64,000 bases of DNA from Streptomyces aureocirculatus (GCF_000720475.1 NZ_JOAP01000026.1:1-64000); one strand, 5' to 3'; positions 49,859 to 59,290 are shown, counted from the stretch's first letter. Made by a program: numbers and translations. The notes: a model not told the origin generated them from the letters alone.

Positions 49859-52780
49859 TCAGAGCGCTTCGCGCAGCAACTGCGCCGGATGCCAGGCGGT
49901 GCGTTCCGTGCCGTGGAAGATCTGCTGGCGGCAGGAGGAGCCGGTGGCGACGACGACGGTGTCTTCGGGCGCGGCACGTACCGCGGGGAACAGGCGGTCC
50001 TCGCCCACGGTCATCGACATGTCGTAGTGCTCGGACTCGAAGCCGAAGGAACCCGCCATGCCGCAGCAGCCCGCGTCGAGTTCGCTCACCTCGACGCCGG
50101 GGATGCGCCGCAGCAGCGCCACCGTCGCGGCGGTGCCGACCTCGGCCTTCTGATGGCAGTGGCCGTGGAGGAGCAGGGTGCGGCCGTTGAGCCAGGAGTC
50201 CGTGCGCAGGGTGAGGGCGCCGTCGTCGATGGCCTCGGTGAGCAGTTCCTCCAGTTGGCGTACGCGTTCGGTGACGGCCTCGCGCGCGGAGTCGCGGGGC
50301 AGCAGCGCGCGGTGCTCGTCGCGCAGCGTCATCAGGCAGGAGGGTTCGCAGCCGGTGACGGGTGCCTCGGCGGGGGTGCTCTCCGTGAGGTGGTGGACCA
50401 GTTGGAAGGCCTTGTCGCCCGCGTCGTCGAGCAGGCCCTTGGAGAGGGAGGAACGTCCACAGCAGCCCCCGCTCTCCAACCGCACGTCCCAGCCCGCGCG
50501 TTCCAGCAACTCGACGGCTGCCCGGCCTATCTCCGGTTCGGTGTACGTGGTGAAGGAGTCGGCCAACAGGACCACCGGGCCCCGGGGGGCCGGGGACCGC
50601 GCGCCGGGACGGCGGGCGAACCAGCGCACCAGGTTGCGGCGGGTGTAGCGCGGCAGCGGGCGGTGCGGGGTGATGCCCACCGTACGGTCCAGGAGGCGGC
50701 GGACGAGCGGGATGCGGCCGGGCAGGTTGGACAGCGGGGCGGTCGCCGAGCCGAGGCGGTTGAGGGTGCGGACGGCCCCGAAGATCCGGGAGCGCAGCGG
50801 GGTGCCGTGCTCGTCGTGGTGGTGGGCGAGGGCTTCGGCCTTCAGGGACGCCATGTCGACGCCGAGCGGGCACTCGCTCTTGCACGCCTTGCACATCAGA
50901 CACAGGTCGAGGACCTCGTGCAGCCGCTCGTCACCGAGCGCCGTGTGCGGGTCGGGCGCGGAGAGCGCCTTGACCAGGGCGCCCGCGCGCCCACGCGTCG
51001 AGTCCTGTTCGTCGCGCGTGGCCATGTAGGAGGGGCACATCGCACCGACGTCGCTCTTGCGGCACAGGCCGATGTTCATACAGCGGTCCGCCGCGGCCCG
51101 CATACCGCCCGCGACCTCGAAGTCGAGCCGGGTGCGCAGGCCGGGGGCGGGCGGCAGCGCCGGGTCGCGCAGGTGGTCCGTCATCGCGGGGGCGTCGACG
51201 ATCTTGCCGGGGTTCAGCCGGTTCTCCGGGTCGAAGAGCCCCTTCACGCGCCGCATGGCCTCGTACAGCTCGTCCCCGAAGATCTCCCGGTTGAACTCGC
51301 TGCGCGCGAGACCGTCGCCGTGCTCGCTGGAGTTGACCCCGCCGTACTCGGTGACCAGGTCCTTGATCTCCTCGGCGACCGCACGCATGGTGTCCCGCTG
51401 CGCCGGGTCGGTCACGTCGAGGAACGGACGGATGTGCAGACAGCCCACCGAGCAGTGGCCGTAGAAGCCCGCCGTGAGGTCGTGCCGGTCGAGTACCTGC
51501 TTCAACCTGGCCGTGTACGCGGGCAGATGGACCGGGTCCACGGCGGTGTCCTCGATGAACGCCAGCGGCCTGCGGGTGCCCTCGCTCGCCGCCATCAGGA
51601 GGCCGAGGCTTGCCTTGCGCACCTTGAGCAGGGCGGCCCGGTCCGCCGGGGTGGTCGCGGCGAGGGTGTGGTAGCCGTGGCCGTGGCGCCGCCACAGGGA
51701 CGTCAGGCGTTCGACGCCGCCGCTGAGTTCGCGTTCGTCGTCGCCGGTGAAGGACACGAAGAGCAGCGCGTCCGGGTCGCCTTCCAGGACGGTGGACAGG
51801 GACGCGTACTCGATCTTCTGGCGGGACAGGTCGAGGATCGTGCGGTCCATCAGCTCGACGGCGGCCGGGTCGCAGGCGAGGGCGTCCTGGGTGGCCTCGA
51901 TGGCCCCGGCCACCGAGGTGAAATGGCCGACGGCGAACACGGTGTGCGCGGGCTTGGGGACGAGGTCCACCAGGGCGCGGGTGGTGAGGGCGAGCGTGCC
52001 CTCCGAGCCGACCACGAACTTGGCCAGGTCGAAGGGGGTGTCCTCGCGGGCGAGCCGGTCGAGCCGGTAGCCGCCCGCACGACGCCAGTGCCCCGGGAAC
52101 CCGGTGGCTATGGCATCCCTGTGCGCGGCGACGAGCGCGGGCAGTTCGCGGTGGACGCGGCCGTCCAGGGTGGCGGCCCCGGCCCGGCCCGCGTGCTCCC
52201 CCGCGGTGAGGGGCGCGAAGTGGGCGGTGGTCGCGTCGGCGAGGACCACGTCGAGGGCGCGGACGTGGTCGATGGTCATGCCGTACCGCAGGGAGCCGCT
52301 GCCCGCCGAGTTGTTGCCGATCATGCCGCCGATGGTGGCGCGGTTGCTGGTGGAGGTGTCGGGGCCGAACATCAGGCCGTGCGGGGCCGCGGCACGGTTC
52401 AACTGGTCCTGGACCACGCCCGGTTCGACGAGCGCGGTGCGGCCCTCCGGTTCGAGGGCGACGATGCGCCGCATGTGGCGGGACAGGTCGAGGACGATGC
52501 CCGGGCCCGTGGTCTGGCCCGCGAGGCTGGTCCCGGCGCCACGCGGCACCACGGAGACCCCGTGCTCGGCCGCCGCGGCCACCGCCGCCCGCACGTCGTC
52601 GGCGTGCCGCGGGAAGACGACGCCGAGGGGCGTGATGGCGTACATGCTGGCGTCGCGGGCGAAGAGGTGGCGGCTGTAGTCGTCGAAGCGGACCTCGCCG
52701 TCGAGGTCGGCGCGCAACCGCCGGGCGAGGTCGCCGCTGTCGTCCCTGCCGACTTCCGTGGACTCGGTGCTCATGGTCAT
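49859..52780 (-). CDS. FAD-linked 2-hydroxyacid oxidase fused to Fe-S/CCG subunit (GlcD-GlcF type)
   Basis: A 973-residue fusion. Residues about 35-210 are the FAD-binding PCMH domain (GVVFPRHADDVRAAVAAAAE; VVPRGAGTSLAGQT; ATIGGMIGNNSAGSGSLRYG). Then the FAD-oxidase C-domain with HGDGLARSEFNREIFGDELY. From about 580 there are two 4Fe-4S ligand sets (CRKSDVGAMCPS; CLMCKACKSECPLGVD) and two CCG domains (ESGGCCGRSSLSKG; LDAGCCGMAGSFGFESEHYD). This is the D-lactate/glycolate/2-hydroxyglutarate dehydrogenase layout feeding electrons to quinones. ATG 52780 follows GGGAG. The aminotransferase gene 88 bp upstream in the same direction points to glycolate oxidised to glyoxylate and then transaminated. 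Confidence 0.93.
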   Translation of the reverse strand: MTMSTESTEVGRDDSGDLARRLRADLDGEVRFDDYSRHLFARDASMYAITPLGVVFPRHADDVRAAVAAAAEHGVSVVPRGAGTSLAGQTTGPGIVLDLSRHMRRIVALEPEGRTALVEPGVVQDQLNRAAAPHGLMFGPDTSTSNRATIGGMIGNNSAGSGSLRYGMTIDHVRALDVVLADATTAHFAPLTAGEHAGRAGAATLDGRVHRELPALVAAHRDAIATGFPGHWRRAGGYRLDRLAREDTPFDLAKFVVGSEGTLALTTRALVDLVPKPAHTVFAVGHFTSVAGAIEATQDALACDPAAVELMDRTILDLSRQKIEYASLSTVLEGDPDALLFVSFTGDDERELSGGVERLTSLWRRHGHGYHTLAATTPADRAALLKVRKASLGLLMAASEGTRRPLAFIEDTAVDPVHLPAYTARLKQVLDRHDLTAGFYGHCSVGCLHIRPFLDVTDPAQRDTMRAVAEEIKDLVTEYGGVNSSEHGDGLARSEFNREIFGDELYEAMRRVKGLFDPENRLNPGKIVDAPAMTDHLRDPALPPAPGLRTRLDFEVAGGMRAAADRCMNIGLCRKSDVGAMCPSYMATRDEQDSTRGRAGALVKALSAPDPHTALGDERLHEVLDLCLMCKACKSECPLGVDMASLKAEALAHHHDEHGTPLRSRIFGAVRTLNRLGSATAPLSNLPGRIPLVRRLLDRTVGITPHRPLPRYTRRNLVRWFARRPGARSPAPRGPVVLLADSFTTYTEPEIGRAAVELLERAGWDVRLESGGCCGRSSLSKGLLDDAGDKAFQLVHHLTESTPAEAPVTGCEPSCLMTLRDEHRALLPRDSAREAVTERVRQLEELLTEAIDDGALTLRTDSWLNGRTLLLHGHCHQKAEVGTAATVALLRRIPGVEVSELDAGCCGMAGSFGFESEHYDMSMTVGEDRLFPAVRAAPEDTVVVATGSSCRQQIFHGTERTAWHPAQLLREAL

Positions 52781-52867
52781 ACGACACGCTCCCTTGGTCT
52801 CACCGGCACGTCTCCGGCCACGCCCACGCAGGGGGAACGGGACGGGCCGGTCGGGGGTACGGAGGGG

Positions 52868-54034
52868 TCAGTTCGTGCGGAGGTGGTCCAGGGCCTGGGC
52901 CAGGCCTTCCGGGCCCACCGGTATCCCCGCCAGCTCCAGACCCATCTGCACGCCTGCCAGGGTCCCGGCGAGGGTGAGGTCGTTGAAGTGCCCGAGGTGC
53001 CCGATGCGGAACACCTTGCCGGTGAGGCGGCCGAGCCCGGTGCCCAGGGACATGTCGTACCGCTCCAGGACGATCTTCCGTACGGCGTCGGCGTCGCGGC
53101 CGTCCGGCAGCAGCACGGCGGTGAGCGAACCGGAGTGCTCGCGCTCGTCCGCGCACAGCACCTCAAGGCCCCAGCCGCGCACGGCGGCACGGGTGGCGGC
53201 GGCGTGCCGCGCGTGCCGTCGCCAGACCTGTTCGAGCCCTTCCTCGGCGAGCATGCGCAGGGCCTCTTCGAGTCCGTACAGCAGGTTGGTGGCCGGGGTG
53301 TAGGGGAAGAAACCGGCTTCGTTGGCCTCGATGACCGGTGTCCAGTCCCAGAAGGACTTGGGCAGCCGTGAGGTGTGGGCGGCAGCCAGCGCCTTGTCGC
53401 TGACGGCGTTGAAGCCGAGGCCCGGCGGCAGCATCAGGCCCTTCTGGGATCCGGTGACGGTCACGTCGACGCCCCAGTCGTCGTGCCGGTACTCGATGGA
53501 GCCGAGCGAGGACACCGTGTCGACCAGGAGCAGGGCGGGGTGCCCCGCGGCGTCGATGGCCGCGCGGATCTCGGGGACGCGGCTGGTGACGCCGGTGGAC
53601 GTCTCGTTGTGCACCACACAGACGGCCTTGATCCGGTGGGCGGGGTCGGCGTCGAGCACCTGGGCCGCCGCCTCGGGGGAGGCACCGTGGCGCCAGTCGC
53701 CGGGCACGCACTCCACTTCGAGGCCGAGGGAGCGGGCCATGTCCCGCCACAGCGAGGCGAAGTGCCCGGTCTCGAAGCACAGCACGCGATCGCCCGGGCT
53801 GAGCGTGTTCACCAGGGCGGCCTCCCAGGCGCCGGTGCCCGACGACGGATAGACGACGACCGGGCCCGATGTGGCGAACACCGGCTTCAGCCCACCGAGC
53901 ACGCGCCGGGTGAGGCTCGCGAACTCGGGCCCGCGGTGGTCGAGGGTCGGGGCGGACATGGCGCGAAGTACCCGGTCGGGAACGTTGGTCGGCCCGGGGA
54001 TCTGGAGGAAGTGGCGTCCGGTCCTGGCAGTCAT
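52868..54034 (-). CDS. Alanine/serine-glyoxylate aminotransferase family enzyme
   Basis: A 388-residue class V PLP aminotransferase: FLQIPGPTNVPDRVLRAMSA, LDHRGPEFASL, VYPSSGTGAWEAALVNTLSP, HNETSTGVTS, LLLVDTVSSLGSIEYRHDDW (PLP Asp) and the Schiff-base lysine in VTGSQKGLMLPPGLGF. It converts glyoxylate to glycine with Ala or Ser as donor, or acts on aspartate/hydroxypyruvate. ATG 54034. An IclR operator lies 24 bp upstream, and the FAD/Fe-S oxidase follows. Confidence 0.93.
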   Translation of the reverse strand: MTARTGRHFLQIPGPTNVPDRVLRAMSAPTLDHRGPEFASLTRRVLGGLKPVFATSGPVVVYPSSGTGAWEAALVNTLSPGDRVLCFETGHFASLWRDMARSLGLEVECVPGDWRHGASPEAAAQVLDADPAHRIKAVCVVHNETSTGVTSRVPEIRAAIDAAGHPALLLVDTVSSLGSIEYRHDDWGVDVTVTGSQKGLMLPPGLGFNAVSDKALAAAHTSRLPKSFWDWTPVIEANEAGFFPYTPATNLLYGLEEALRMLAEEGLEQVWRRHARHAAATRAAVRGWGLEVLCADEREHSGSLTAVLLPDGRDADAVRKIVLERYDMSLGTGLGRLTGKVFRIGHLGHFNDLTLAGTLAGVQMGLELAGIPVGPEGLAQALDHLRTN

Positions 54035-54057
54035 CGCGCGGATCTCCTCTCCACGCT

Positions 54058-54076
54058 TGTGCCGTGAGACGGCACA
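54058..54076. promoter_or_regulatory. IclR operator
   Basis: TGTGCCGT-GAG-ACGGCACA is a perfect 8-3-8 inverted repeat between the divergent aminotransferase and IclR genes; a further half-site GCGGCAC follows at 54089. Its position close to the aminotransferase start suits direct repression by the neighbouring IclR protein. Confidence 0.75.
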
Positions 54077-54132
54077 GCGTATCGTGATGCGGCACGGCGG
54101 AGCATAGGCTCCCTCACCGGAAGGGGTCAACG

Positions 54133-54909
54133 GTGCAGAACGTCCTCAACACCCTGCGGGCGCTCGAAGAGGTGGCGACGCGTCAGCCCGTCGGCGTCGC
54201 CGACCTGGCGCGGGCCATGGAGCTTCCGAAGAGCACCGTCCAGCGCGCGCTCGGCACCCTGCACACGGCCGGCTGGATCAAGCAGTCCGGCGCCACGCCC
54301 ACCCGCTGGTCCCTCACCACGAAGGCACTCCTGGTGGGACGGCAGGCCACGGGCGAGCTCGACCTGCGGGACGTCGCCGTGCCGGTGATGGACGAACTGC
54401 GCCGCAGCGTGGACGAGACCGTGCACCTCGCGATGCCGGAGGGCGACCGGGTGGTGCTCGTCGAGCGCCTGGAGACGACCCAGCCGGTACGGATCGTGCT
54501 GCCGCTCGGCCAGCACCTGTCGGGGCACGCGTCCGCCAACGGCAAGGCGATCCTCGCCGCCCGCTCCCCCGGGGACGTCGAGCGGTATCTCGCCGCGGGC
54601 CTGACCCGCTACACGGACCTGACCATCCACGATCCGGCCGCGCTGCGCGCCGAGCTCGACGCGGTCCGCGGCCGCGGCTACGCCGTCAACCTGGGCGAAT
54701 GGCGGGAGGACGTGTCCGCGGTAGCGGCACCCGTGCTCGGCCCCGACGGCACCCCGGTCGGCAGCGTGAGCATCAACATGCCCACCAGCCGGTGCGACCG
54801 CGAGCGGCTCGACACGCTGGGCGGGCATGTACGCGCGGCGGCACGGAAGATCAGCGCGAGCCTCGGCCACGAGGCGCCTGGCGCGGCGGGCGCGGCGGGC
54901 GCGAGCTGA
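54133..54909 (+). CDS. IclR-family transcriptional regulator
   Basis: A 258-residue protein from GTG 54133 (GGAAGGGG upstream). The N-terminal winged HTH is VGVADLARAMELPKSTVQRA, and the C-terminal effector domain shows ETVHLAMPEGDRVVLVERLE, LSGHASANGKAILA and GYAVNLGEWREDVSAVAAPV. It is divergent from the aminotransferase-oxidase operon and upstream of the carboxylate carrier, so it is likely the glyoxylate/carboxylate-responsive switch (AllR-like). Confidence 0.94.
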   Translation: MQNVLNTLRALEEVATRQPVGVADLARAMELPKSTVQRALGTLHTAGWIKQSGATPTRWSLTTKALLVGRQATGELDLRDVAVPVMDELRRSVDETVHLAMPEGDRVVLVERLETTQPVRIVLPLGQHLSGHASANGKAILAARSPGDVERYLAAGLTRYTDLTIHDPAALRAELDAVRGRGYAVNLGEWREDVSAVAAPVLGPDGTPVGSVSINMPTSRCDRERLDTLGGHVRAAARKISASLGHEAPGAAGAAGAS

Positions 54910-55058
54910 CCCCGACGCCGGTCACGCCCACGCCGCCCCCGCCCGGACACCGGCCGCCCCCGCACCGCCCGGCCCGGACGCCAGTCGCCCACGCGCCGCC
55001 CTGATCCGGACACCGGCCACCCCGGCGCACCCCACAACACGGCGGTACACGCACCCCC
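54910..55058. other. GC-rich spacer after the IclR gene
   Basis: About 150 bp composed of loosely repeated CGGACACCGGCC-like segments (54955, 55008). No gene or clear terminator. Confidence 0.4.
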
Positions 55059-55087
55059 TTGACGGGGCGTGACCGTCGTCACATACT
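55059..55087 (+). promoter_or_regulatory. Sigma-70 (HrdB-type) promoter of the carrier gene
   Basis: TTGACG and CATACT are separated by exactly 17 bp, close to the housekeeping consensus. Transcription would start near 55094, giving a leader of about 215 nt before ATG 55308. Confidence 0.7.
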
Positions 55088-55307
55088 CGCCACCATTGCG
55101 CAGGAGTTCCACATGACGGAACTCCATGTCCACCCTGCGGACAGCCCGGGTCGGCGCGGCTGCCCGCTCATGGCAGGGTGCGACGGGCCCCGCCTCGGGG
55201 GCTCCGCTGTGCCCCTCTGCCCCCGGACGCCGCCACGGGTCCCTCCCGCATGCCCGCACTCGGCCACCGTCCGCGATGTGGCCGAAGTCCCAAGGCGAGG
55301 ACGTGTC

Positions 55308-56771
55308 ATGGCAGACCATCTCATCGCGATCGGCGCACTGGTACTCGTATTCACCCTGTCCACCTTCACCTCGGTCCACATGGGCGCCCTCGCCCTCGTC
55401 GCGGCCTTCGCCGTCGGCTCCACCGTCGCGGGCGAGAACGCCGACGACGTGTTCGGCGGCTTCCCCGGCGACCTCTTCGTCGTCCTCGTGGGCGTCACCT
55501 TCCTCTTCGCCATCGCGAAGAACAACGGCACCATCGAATGGCTCGTGCACGCCGCGACGCGTGCCGTGGGCGGCCGCATCGCCCTCATTCCCTGGGTCAT
55601 GTTCCTCATCACCGCGGTGCTCACCGCGGTCGGCGCGGTGGTGCCCGCGGCGGTCGGCGTCATCGCCCCCATAGGCATGAGCTTCTGCGTCCGCTACCGC
55701 ATCGACCCGCTCCTGATGGGCCTGCTCGTCATCAACGGAGCGAGCGCGGGCGGCTTCTCGCCCGCCAGCGTCTTCGGCAGCATCACCAACGGCGTCGTCG
55801 AACGCAACGACCTGCCGGGCGACCCGGGTCTGCTGTTCGTCGCGTCCTTCCTCTTCAACGCGGCGCTCAGCGTGGTCGCGTACTTCCTGTTCGGCGGCCG
55901 GCACCTGCTCGGCAGGCGCGCCGAGGACATCACCCCGGCGCAGCACACCCCCGGCGCACCGGGAACACTCGGCGGCACGGAGAGCACTGGCGGCGGTACC
56001 AAAGACGTCGGCGGCACACACGGCGCCGACGACACTAAGGGCACCGGCGGCACGAGGGGCACCGGCGACACCTGGGACACCGGCGGTACGAGGGGCACTG
56101 GCGGTACGAGGGGAATCGGTGGTGCCGCCACCGCGACCCTCGCGCCCGCCCACACGGAGACCTCCGCACTCCGGCTCGACCGGCCCCGCGTCCTCACCCT
56201 CCTCGGGCTGCTCGGCATGGTCGCCGGCGCGCTGTTCCTCGACTACAACGTCGGCCTGATGGCCCTGACGGTCGTCGTCGTCCTCACCCTCGCCGACCCC
56301 GAATCGGCCAAGGGCGCCGTGGAACGCTGCGCCTGGTCCACCGTGCTCCTCGTCTGCGGTGTGGTCACCTTCGTGGGTGTGATGGAGCGCATGGGCACCA
56401 TCGACTGGCTCGGCGACAGCGTCGCGAAGATCGACTCACCGCTCCTCGGCGCCCTGTTGATCTGTCTGATCGGTGCCGTGGTCTCCGCGTTCGCGTCCAC
56501 CACCGGCATCCTGGGCGCCCTGATCCCGCTCGCCGTACCCTTCCTGATGGCCGGTCAGGTCAGCACCGTCGGCCTGATCATCGCCCTCGCCGTCTCCTCG
56601 TCGGTCGTGGACTCCTCGCCGCTGTCCACCAGCGGCGCGCTGGTCACCGCGAACGCCCCCGAGGAAGTGCGCCCGCAGGTGTTCGGCGCCCTCATGAAGT
56701 GGGGCCTGTCGATGGCCCTGTTGGTGCCGCTCACCACCTGGGCGCTGTTCGTGGTGCCGGGTCAGGGATAG
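55308..56771 (+). CDS. DASS/MatC-like carboxylate transporter
   Basis: A 487-residue membrane protein with about 11-12 helices in two halves: IAIGALVLVFTLSTFTSVHM at the start, INGASAGGFSPASVFGSITN in half one, and VSAFASTTGILGALIPLAVP plus DSSPLSTSGALVTANAPEEV in half two (re-entrant loops of the SLC13/MatC type). The cytoplasmic loop between halves carries hexameric Gly-Thr repeats (18-bp period). Start ATG 55308 matches the family. ATG 55113 is in frame with a better ribosome site (CAGGAG) and would add 65 unfamiliar residues. It likely takes up a dicarboxylate for the adjacent oxidase-aminotransferase operon. Confidence 0.9.
   Translation: MADHLIAIGALVLVFTLSTFTSVHMGALALVAAFAVGSTVAGENADDVFGGFPGDLFVVLVGVTFLFAIAKNNGTIEWLVHAATRAVGGRIALIPWVMFLITAVLTAVGAVVPAAVGVIAPIGMSFCVRYRIDPLLMGLLVINGASAGGFSPASVFGSITNGVVERNDLPGDPGLLFVASFLFNAALSVVAYFLFGGRHLLGRRAEDITPAQHTPGAPGTLGGTESTGGGTKDVGGTHGADDTKGTGGTRGTGDTWDTGGTRGTGGTRGIGGAATATLAPAHTETSALRLDRPRVLTLLGLLGMVAGALFLDYNVGLMALTVVVVLTLADPESAKGAVERCAWSTVLLVCGVVTFVGVMERMGTIDWLGDSVAKIDSPLLGALLICLIGAVVSAFASTTGILGALIPLAVPFLMAGQVSTVGLIIALAVSSSVVDSSPLSTSGALVTANAPEEVRPQVFGALMKWGLSMALLVPLTTWALFVVPGQG
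55970..56120. repeat. 18-bp-period repeat in the carrier's central loop
   Basis: The loop encodes hexapeptides GTGGTR, GTGDTW, DTGGTR, GTGGTR. The period (18 bp) is the same as in the arrays at 13.2-13.9, 31.8 and 35.9 kb. In-frame, so length is variable without loss of the gene. Confidence 0.8.
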
Positions 56772-56807
56772 AGCCAGGGACAGCGTCAGGGATGGAGCTG
56801 CGCGGCG

Positions 56808-58394
56808 TCAGCCGGTCTCCCCGGGCGGCGGCGGGGGCTTCGGAGCACCCGGCGGCGGCGCGATCTTCGCGTACGCCGGGCGCCCCGGAGCCCCGGCCTC
56901 ACCGGTCGGCGCCGGTGTTTCGGCGGCCGTACCGCCAGCGCGGCCGAGGAGCGCGTCACGCCGTGCGCCCGGGTCCCAGCCGGTCTCCACGACCCGCTTC
57001 TGCACGACGATCGCGGCGGCCAGGATCACCGCGCCGACCAGGAGCATCAGGACCGCGCCCGCCACGGTCCCGGCCTTCGCCGCGTTCCCCACGAGTGCGC
57101 CGAACCAGCCGAAGTCCGCGTCGCCGAAGGTGGTGTTCTCCTTGCCGAAGGCGCCGAGGACCTTCAGGAGCAGCGCGGGCAGGAAGGTGATGAGGACACC
57201 GTTGAGGAACGCGCCCACGACGGCGCCGCGCCTGCCGCCCGTCGCGTTGCCGTAGACCCCGGCCGCGCCGCCCGTGAAGAAGTGCGGCACGAGTCCGGGC
57301 AGGACCAGTGCGAGCCCGAAGGCCGGTTCGAAGATCCAGGTGAGCAGGCCGAGGCTGACGAGGCCGCCGATGAAGCTGGAGATGAACCCGATGAGGACGG
57401 CGTTCTGCGCGTACGGGAAGACGATCGGCGCGTCCAGGGACGGCACCGCACCAGGGACGACGCGGTTGGCGATGCCCTGGAAGGCGGGCACCAGCTCACC
57501 GAGGATCGTCCGGACGCCGAACAGGATGACCGCGACGGCGATGCCGAACTGCAGTCCCTGCATGACCGACTGCATGACGTACGCGCCCACGTCGGCGGCT
57601 GCCTCGCCGCCGTCGGTCGCGAACGCCTTGAAGGCGCTCTCCTTGCCGACCTTGGCGAGGAGGACGAGCGACATGATCAGGTAGATGAGGACCATGGACA
57701 GGGCCGTGGCCACCATCGAGTCACGCAGGAAGCGCAGGCCGTCGGGCAGTTTCATGTCCTCCGTGGACCGGCTGCGCCGCCCGACGAGTTGCCCGGTCGC
57801 TCCGGCGACGACGTACCCGGCCGTCCCGAAGTGCCCGATCGCCACGGTGTTGTTGCCGGTGACGCGCTTGGTCCAGGGGTGTGCGAAGGCGGGCATCGCG
57901 ACCAGCATGATGCCGAGCAGCACACCGCCGACGGCGACCACGACCCAGGACCGCTGCCCGGCCGTCGCGAGCACCATCGTCAGCAGCGTGGCCATGAACA
58001 GCATGTGGTGGCCGGTCAGGAAGACATAGCGCAGCGGCGTGCAGCGGGCGAGGACCAGGCTCACGGCGAAGCCGAGGATCATCAGCCAGGCGACCCGGGA
58101 ACCGTACTCGGCCTGGGCGATGCCGACGATGGCCTCGTTCGTCGGGATCACTCCGTGCGCGCCCGTCGCGCCCTGGATCATCTCACCGAGCGGGGCGAGC
58201 GCGGCCACCACGAGTCCGGCGCCCGCGCCGATGAGCAGAAAGCCGAGCGTCGCCTTGATCGCGCCGCCGACGACCTGGCCCGCCGATCTGCGCAGCGCGA
58301 GGAGGCCCGCGGCGGTGATGAGCCCGATCAGGTAGGCGGGCTGGCTGAGGATTTCGTTGACCAGGAACTTCGCGACGGATACCAGCCAGTCCAC
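56808..58394 (-). CDS. PTS ascorbate-type transporter subunit IIC (UlaA-like)
   Basis: A 528-residue membrane protein with about 11 helices, starting at GTG 58394 behind AGAGGGG. Typical UlaA sequences are VNEILSQPAYLIGLITAAGL, GFLLIGAGAGLVVAALAPLG, TPLRYVFLTGHHMLFMATLL and FPYAQNAVLIGFISSFIGGL. A C-terminal Pro/Ala-rich cytoplasmic tail (about 55 residues, ending PPPPPGETG) is an actinobacterial addition. It moves ascorbate or a similar sugar acid while EIIB phosphorylates it. It is 26 bp downstream of the fused IIA-IIB gene. Confidence 0.93.
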   Translation of the reverse strand: MDWLVSVAKFLVNEILSQPAYLIGLITAAGLLALRRSAGQVVGGAIKATLGFLLIGAGAGLVVAALAPLGEMIQGATGAHGVIPTNEAIVGIAQAEYGSRVAWLMILGFAVSLVLARCTPLRYVFLTGHHMLFMATLLTMVLATAGQRSWVVVAVGGVLLGIMLVAMPAFAHPWTKRVTGNNTVAIGHFGTAGYVVAGATGQLVGRRSRSTEDMKLPDGLRFLRDSMVATALSMVLIYLIMSLVLLAKVGKESAFKAFATDGGEAAADVGAYVMQSVMQGLQFGIAVAVILFGVRTILGELVPAFQGIANRVVPGAVPSLDAPIVFPYAQNAVLIGFISSFIGGLVSLGLLTWIFEPAFGLALVLPGLVPHFFTGGAAGVYGNATGGRRGAVVGAFLNGVLITFLPALLLKVLGAFGKENTTFGDADFGWFGALVGNAAKAGTVAGAVLMLLVGAVILAAAIVVQKRVVETGWDPGARRDALLGRAGGTAAETPAPTGEAGAPGRPAYAKIAPPPGAPKPPPPPGETG

Positions 58395-58420
58395 GGCTCG
58401 CCCCTCTTTCTGGCTTCTTC

Positions 58421-59254
58421 CTAGACGTCGTACGTGTCCCGCAGGACACGGTCGGCCTCGGTGGTGGAGGTGAAGTCGTCGACGACCTTGACGGGGACGC
58501 CGATGTCGCCGAGCGCCTTGGCGATCTCCCGGGACGTGAGCACGGCCACTGCCTCGGCGGCCTTGCCCTTGGCGGAGATGGTGTCGGTGGCCTCGACGGT
58601 GACGTGGCGGCCCCAGCCCCAGCGGTCGAGGACCTGCTCCAGAGTGTTCTTGAGGAACAGACTGGTACCGAGGCCGTTGCCGCACACCGTGAGGATCTTG
58701 TGCACGGCGGGCCCGGCGGCGACAGGGGCCTCGGGCGCGGCGGGCGCGGGCTCAGGCCCGGCGGCGGGCCCCGGCTCGGCGGCGGGCCCGGGCCCGGCAG
58801 CCGTGCGCCCGCCGGACAGCAGAGCGTGCACCGCGGCGGGCGTGGCGGCGTCCCGCAGGGCCCGTCCCGTGTCCGGGTCCGCGAGCAGTCGGGCGAGGGA
58901 GGCCATCGCCTCGGTGTGCGCGGAGGCGTCCGCTGCGGCGAGCGCCACGACGAGGTCGACGGGGTCGTTCGTCTCGTGCCCGAACTCCACGGGGCGCGCG
59001 AGCCGCACCCAGGACATGCCGGTGTGCAGCACCGCGGGCGAGGGCCGCGCGTGCGCGAACGCGAAGCCGGGGGCCACGACGATGTACGGCCCGGCGTCCA
59101 CCACGGTACTGATCATCTCCGTGGTGTACGCGTCCGTGCTGCTGCCCGTCGCCACGAGCAGCTCACCCGCGGCACCGATCGCCGCGCGCCAGTCATCGGC
59201 CGCGACGTCGAGCCGGATCGCCTCGACGGGCAGGAGATCGCTCACAGACACCAT
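58421..59254 (-). CDS. PTS EIIA-EIIB fusion (ascorbate/mannitol type)
   Basis: A 277-residue fusion. Residues 1-150 are a fructose/mannitol-type EIIA with active-site His in VAPGFAFAHARPSP and VEFGHETNDPVDLVVALAAA. A Pro/Ala/Gly linker (about 155-190) joins a UlaB-type EIIB with phospho-Cys in ILTVCGNGLGTSLFLKNTLE. EI and HPr must be encoded elsewhere. In many bacteria UlaB and UlaC are separate; the fusion here is a compact two-gene permease. ATG 59254; the next codons include an alternative GTG. Confidence 0.93.
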   Translation of the reverse strand: MVSVSDLLPVEAIRLDVAADDWRAAIGAAGELLVATGSSTDAYTTEMISTVVDAGPYIVVAPGFAFAHARPSPAVLHTGMSWVRLARPVEFGHETNDPVDLVVALAAADASAHTEAMASLARLLADPDTGRALRDAATPAAVHALLSGGRTAAGPGPAAEPGPAAGPEPAPAAPEAPVAAGPAVHKILTVCGNGLGTSLFLKNTLEQVLDRWGWGRHVTVEATDTISAKGKAAEAVAVLTSREIAKALGDIGVPVKVVDDFTSTTEADRVLRDTYDV

Positions 59255-59290
59255 GCGAGTGATCGTTCCACAACACACGGGGCCGCGCGG

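Noticed and set aside
49889..53371. Very long open frame on the + strand opposite the oxidase and aminotransferase genes
   Set aside because: It is antisense to two genes with complete motifs. Its translation is Val/Gly/Arg/Asp-rich without any domain, as expected from a high-GC complementary frame.
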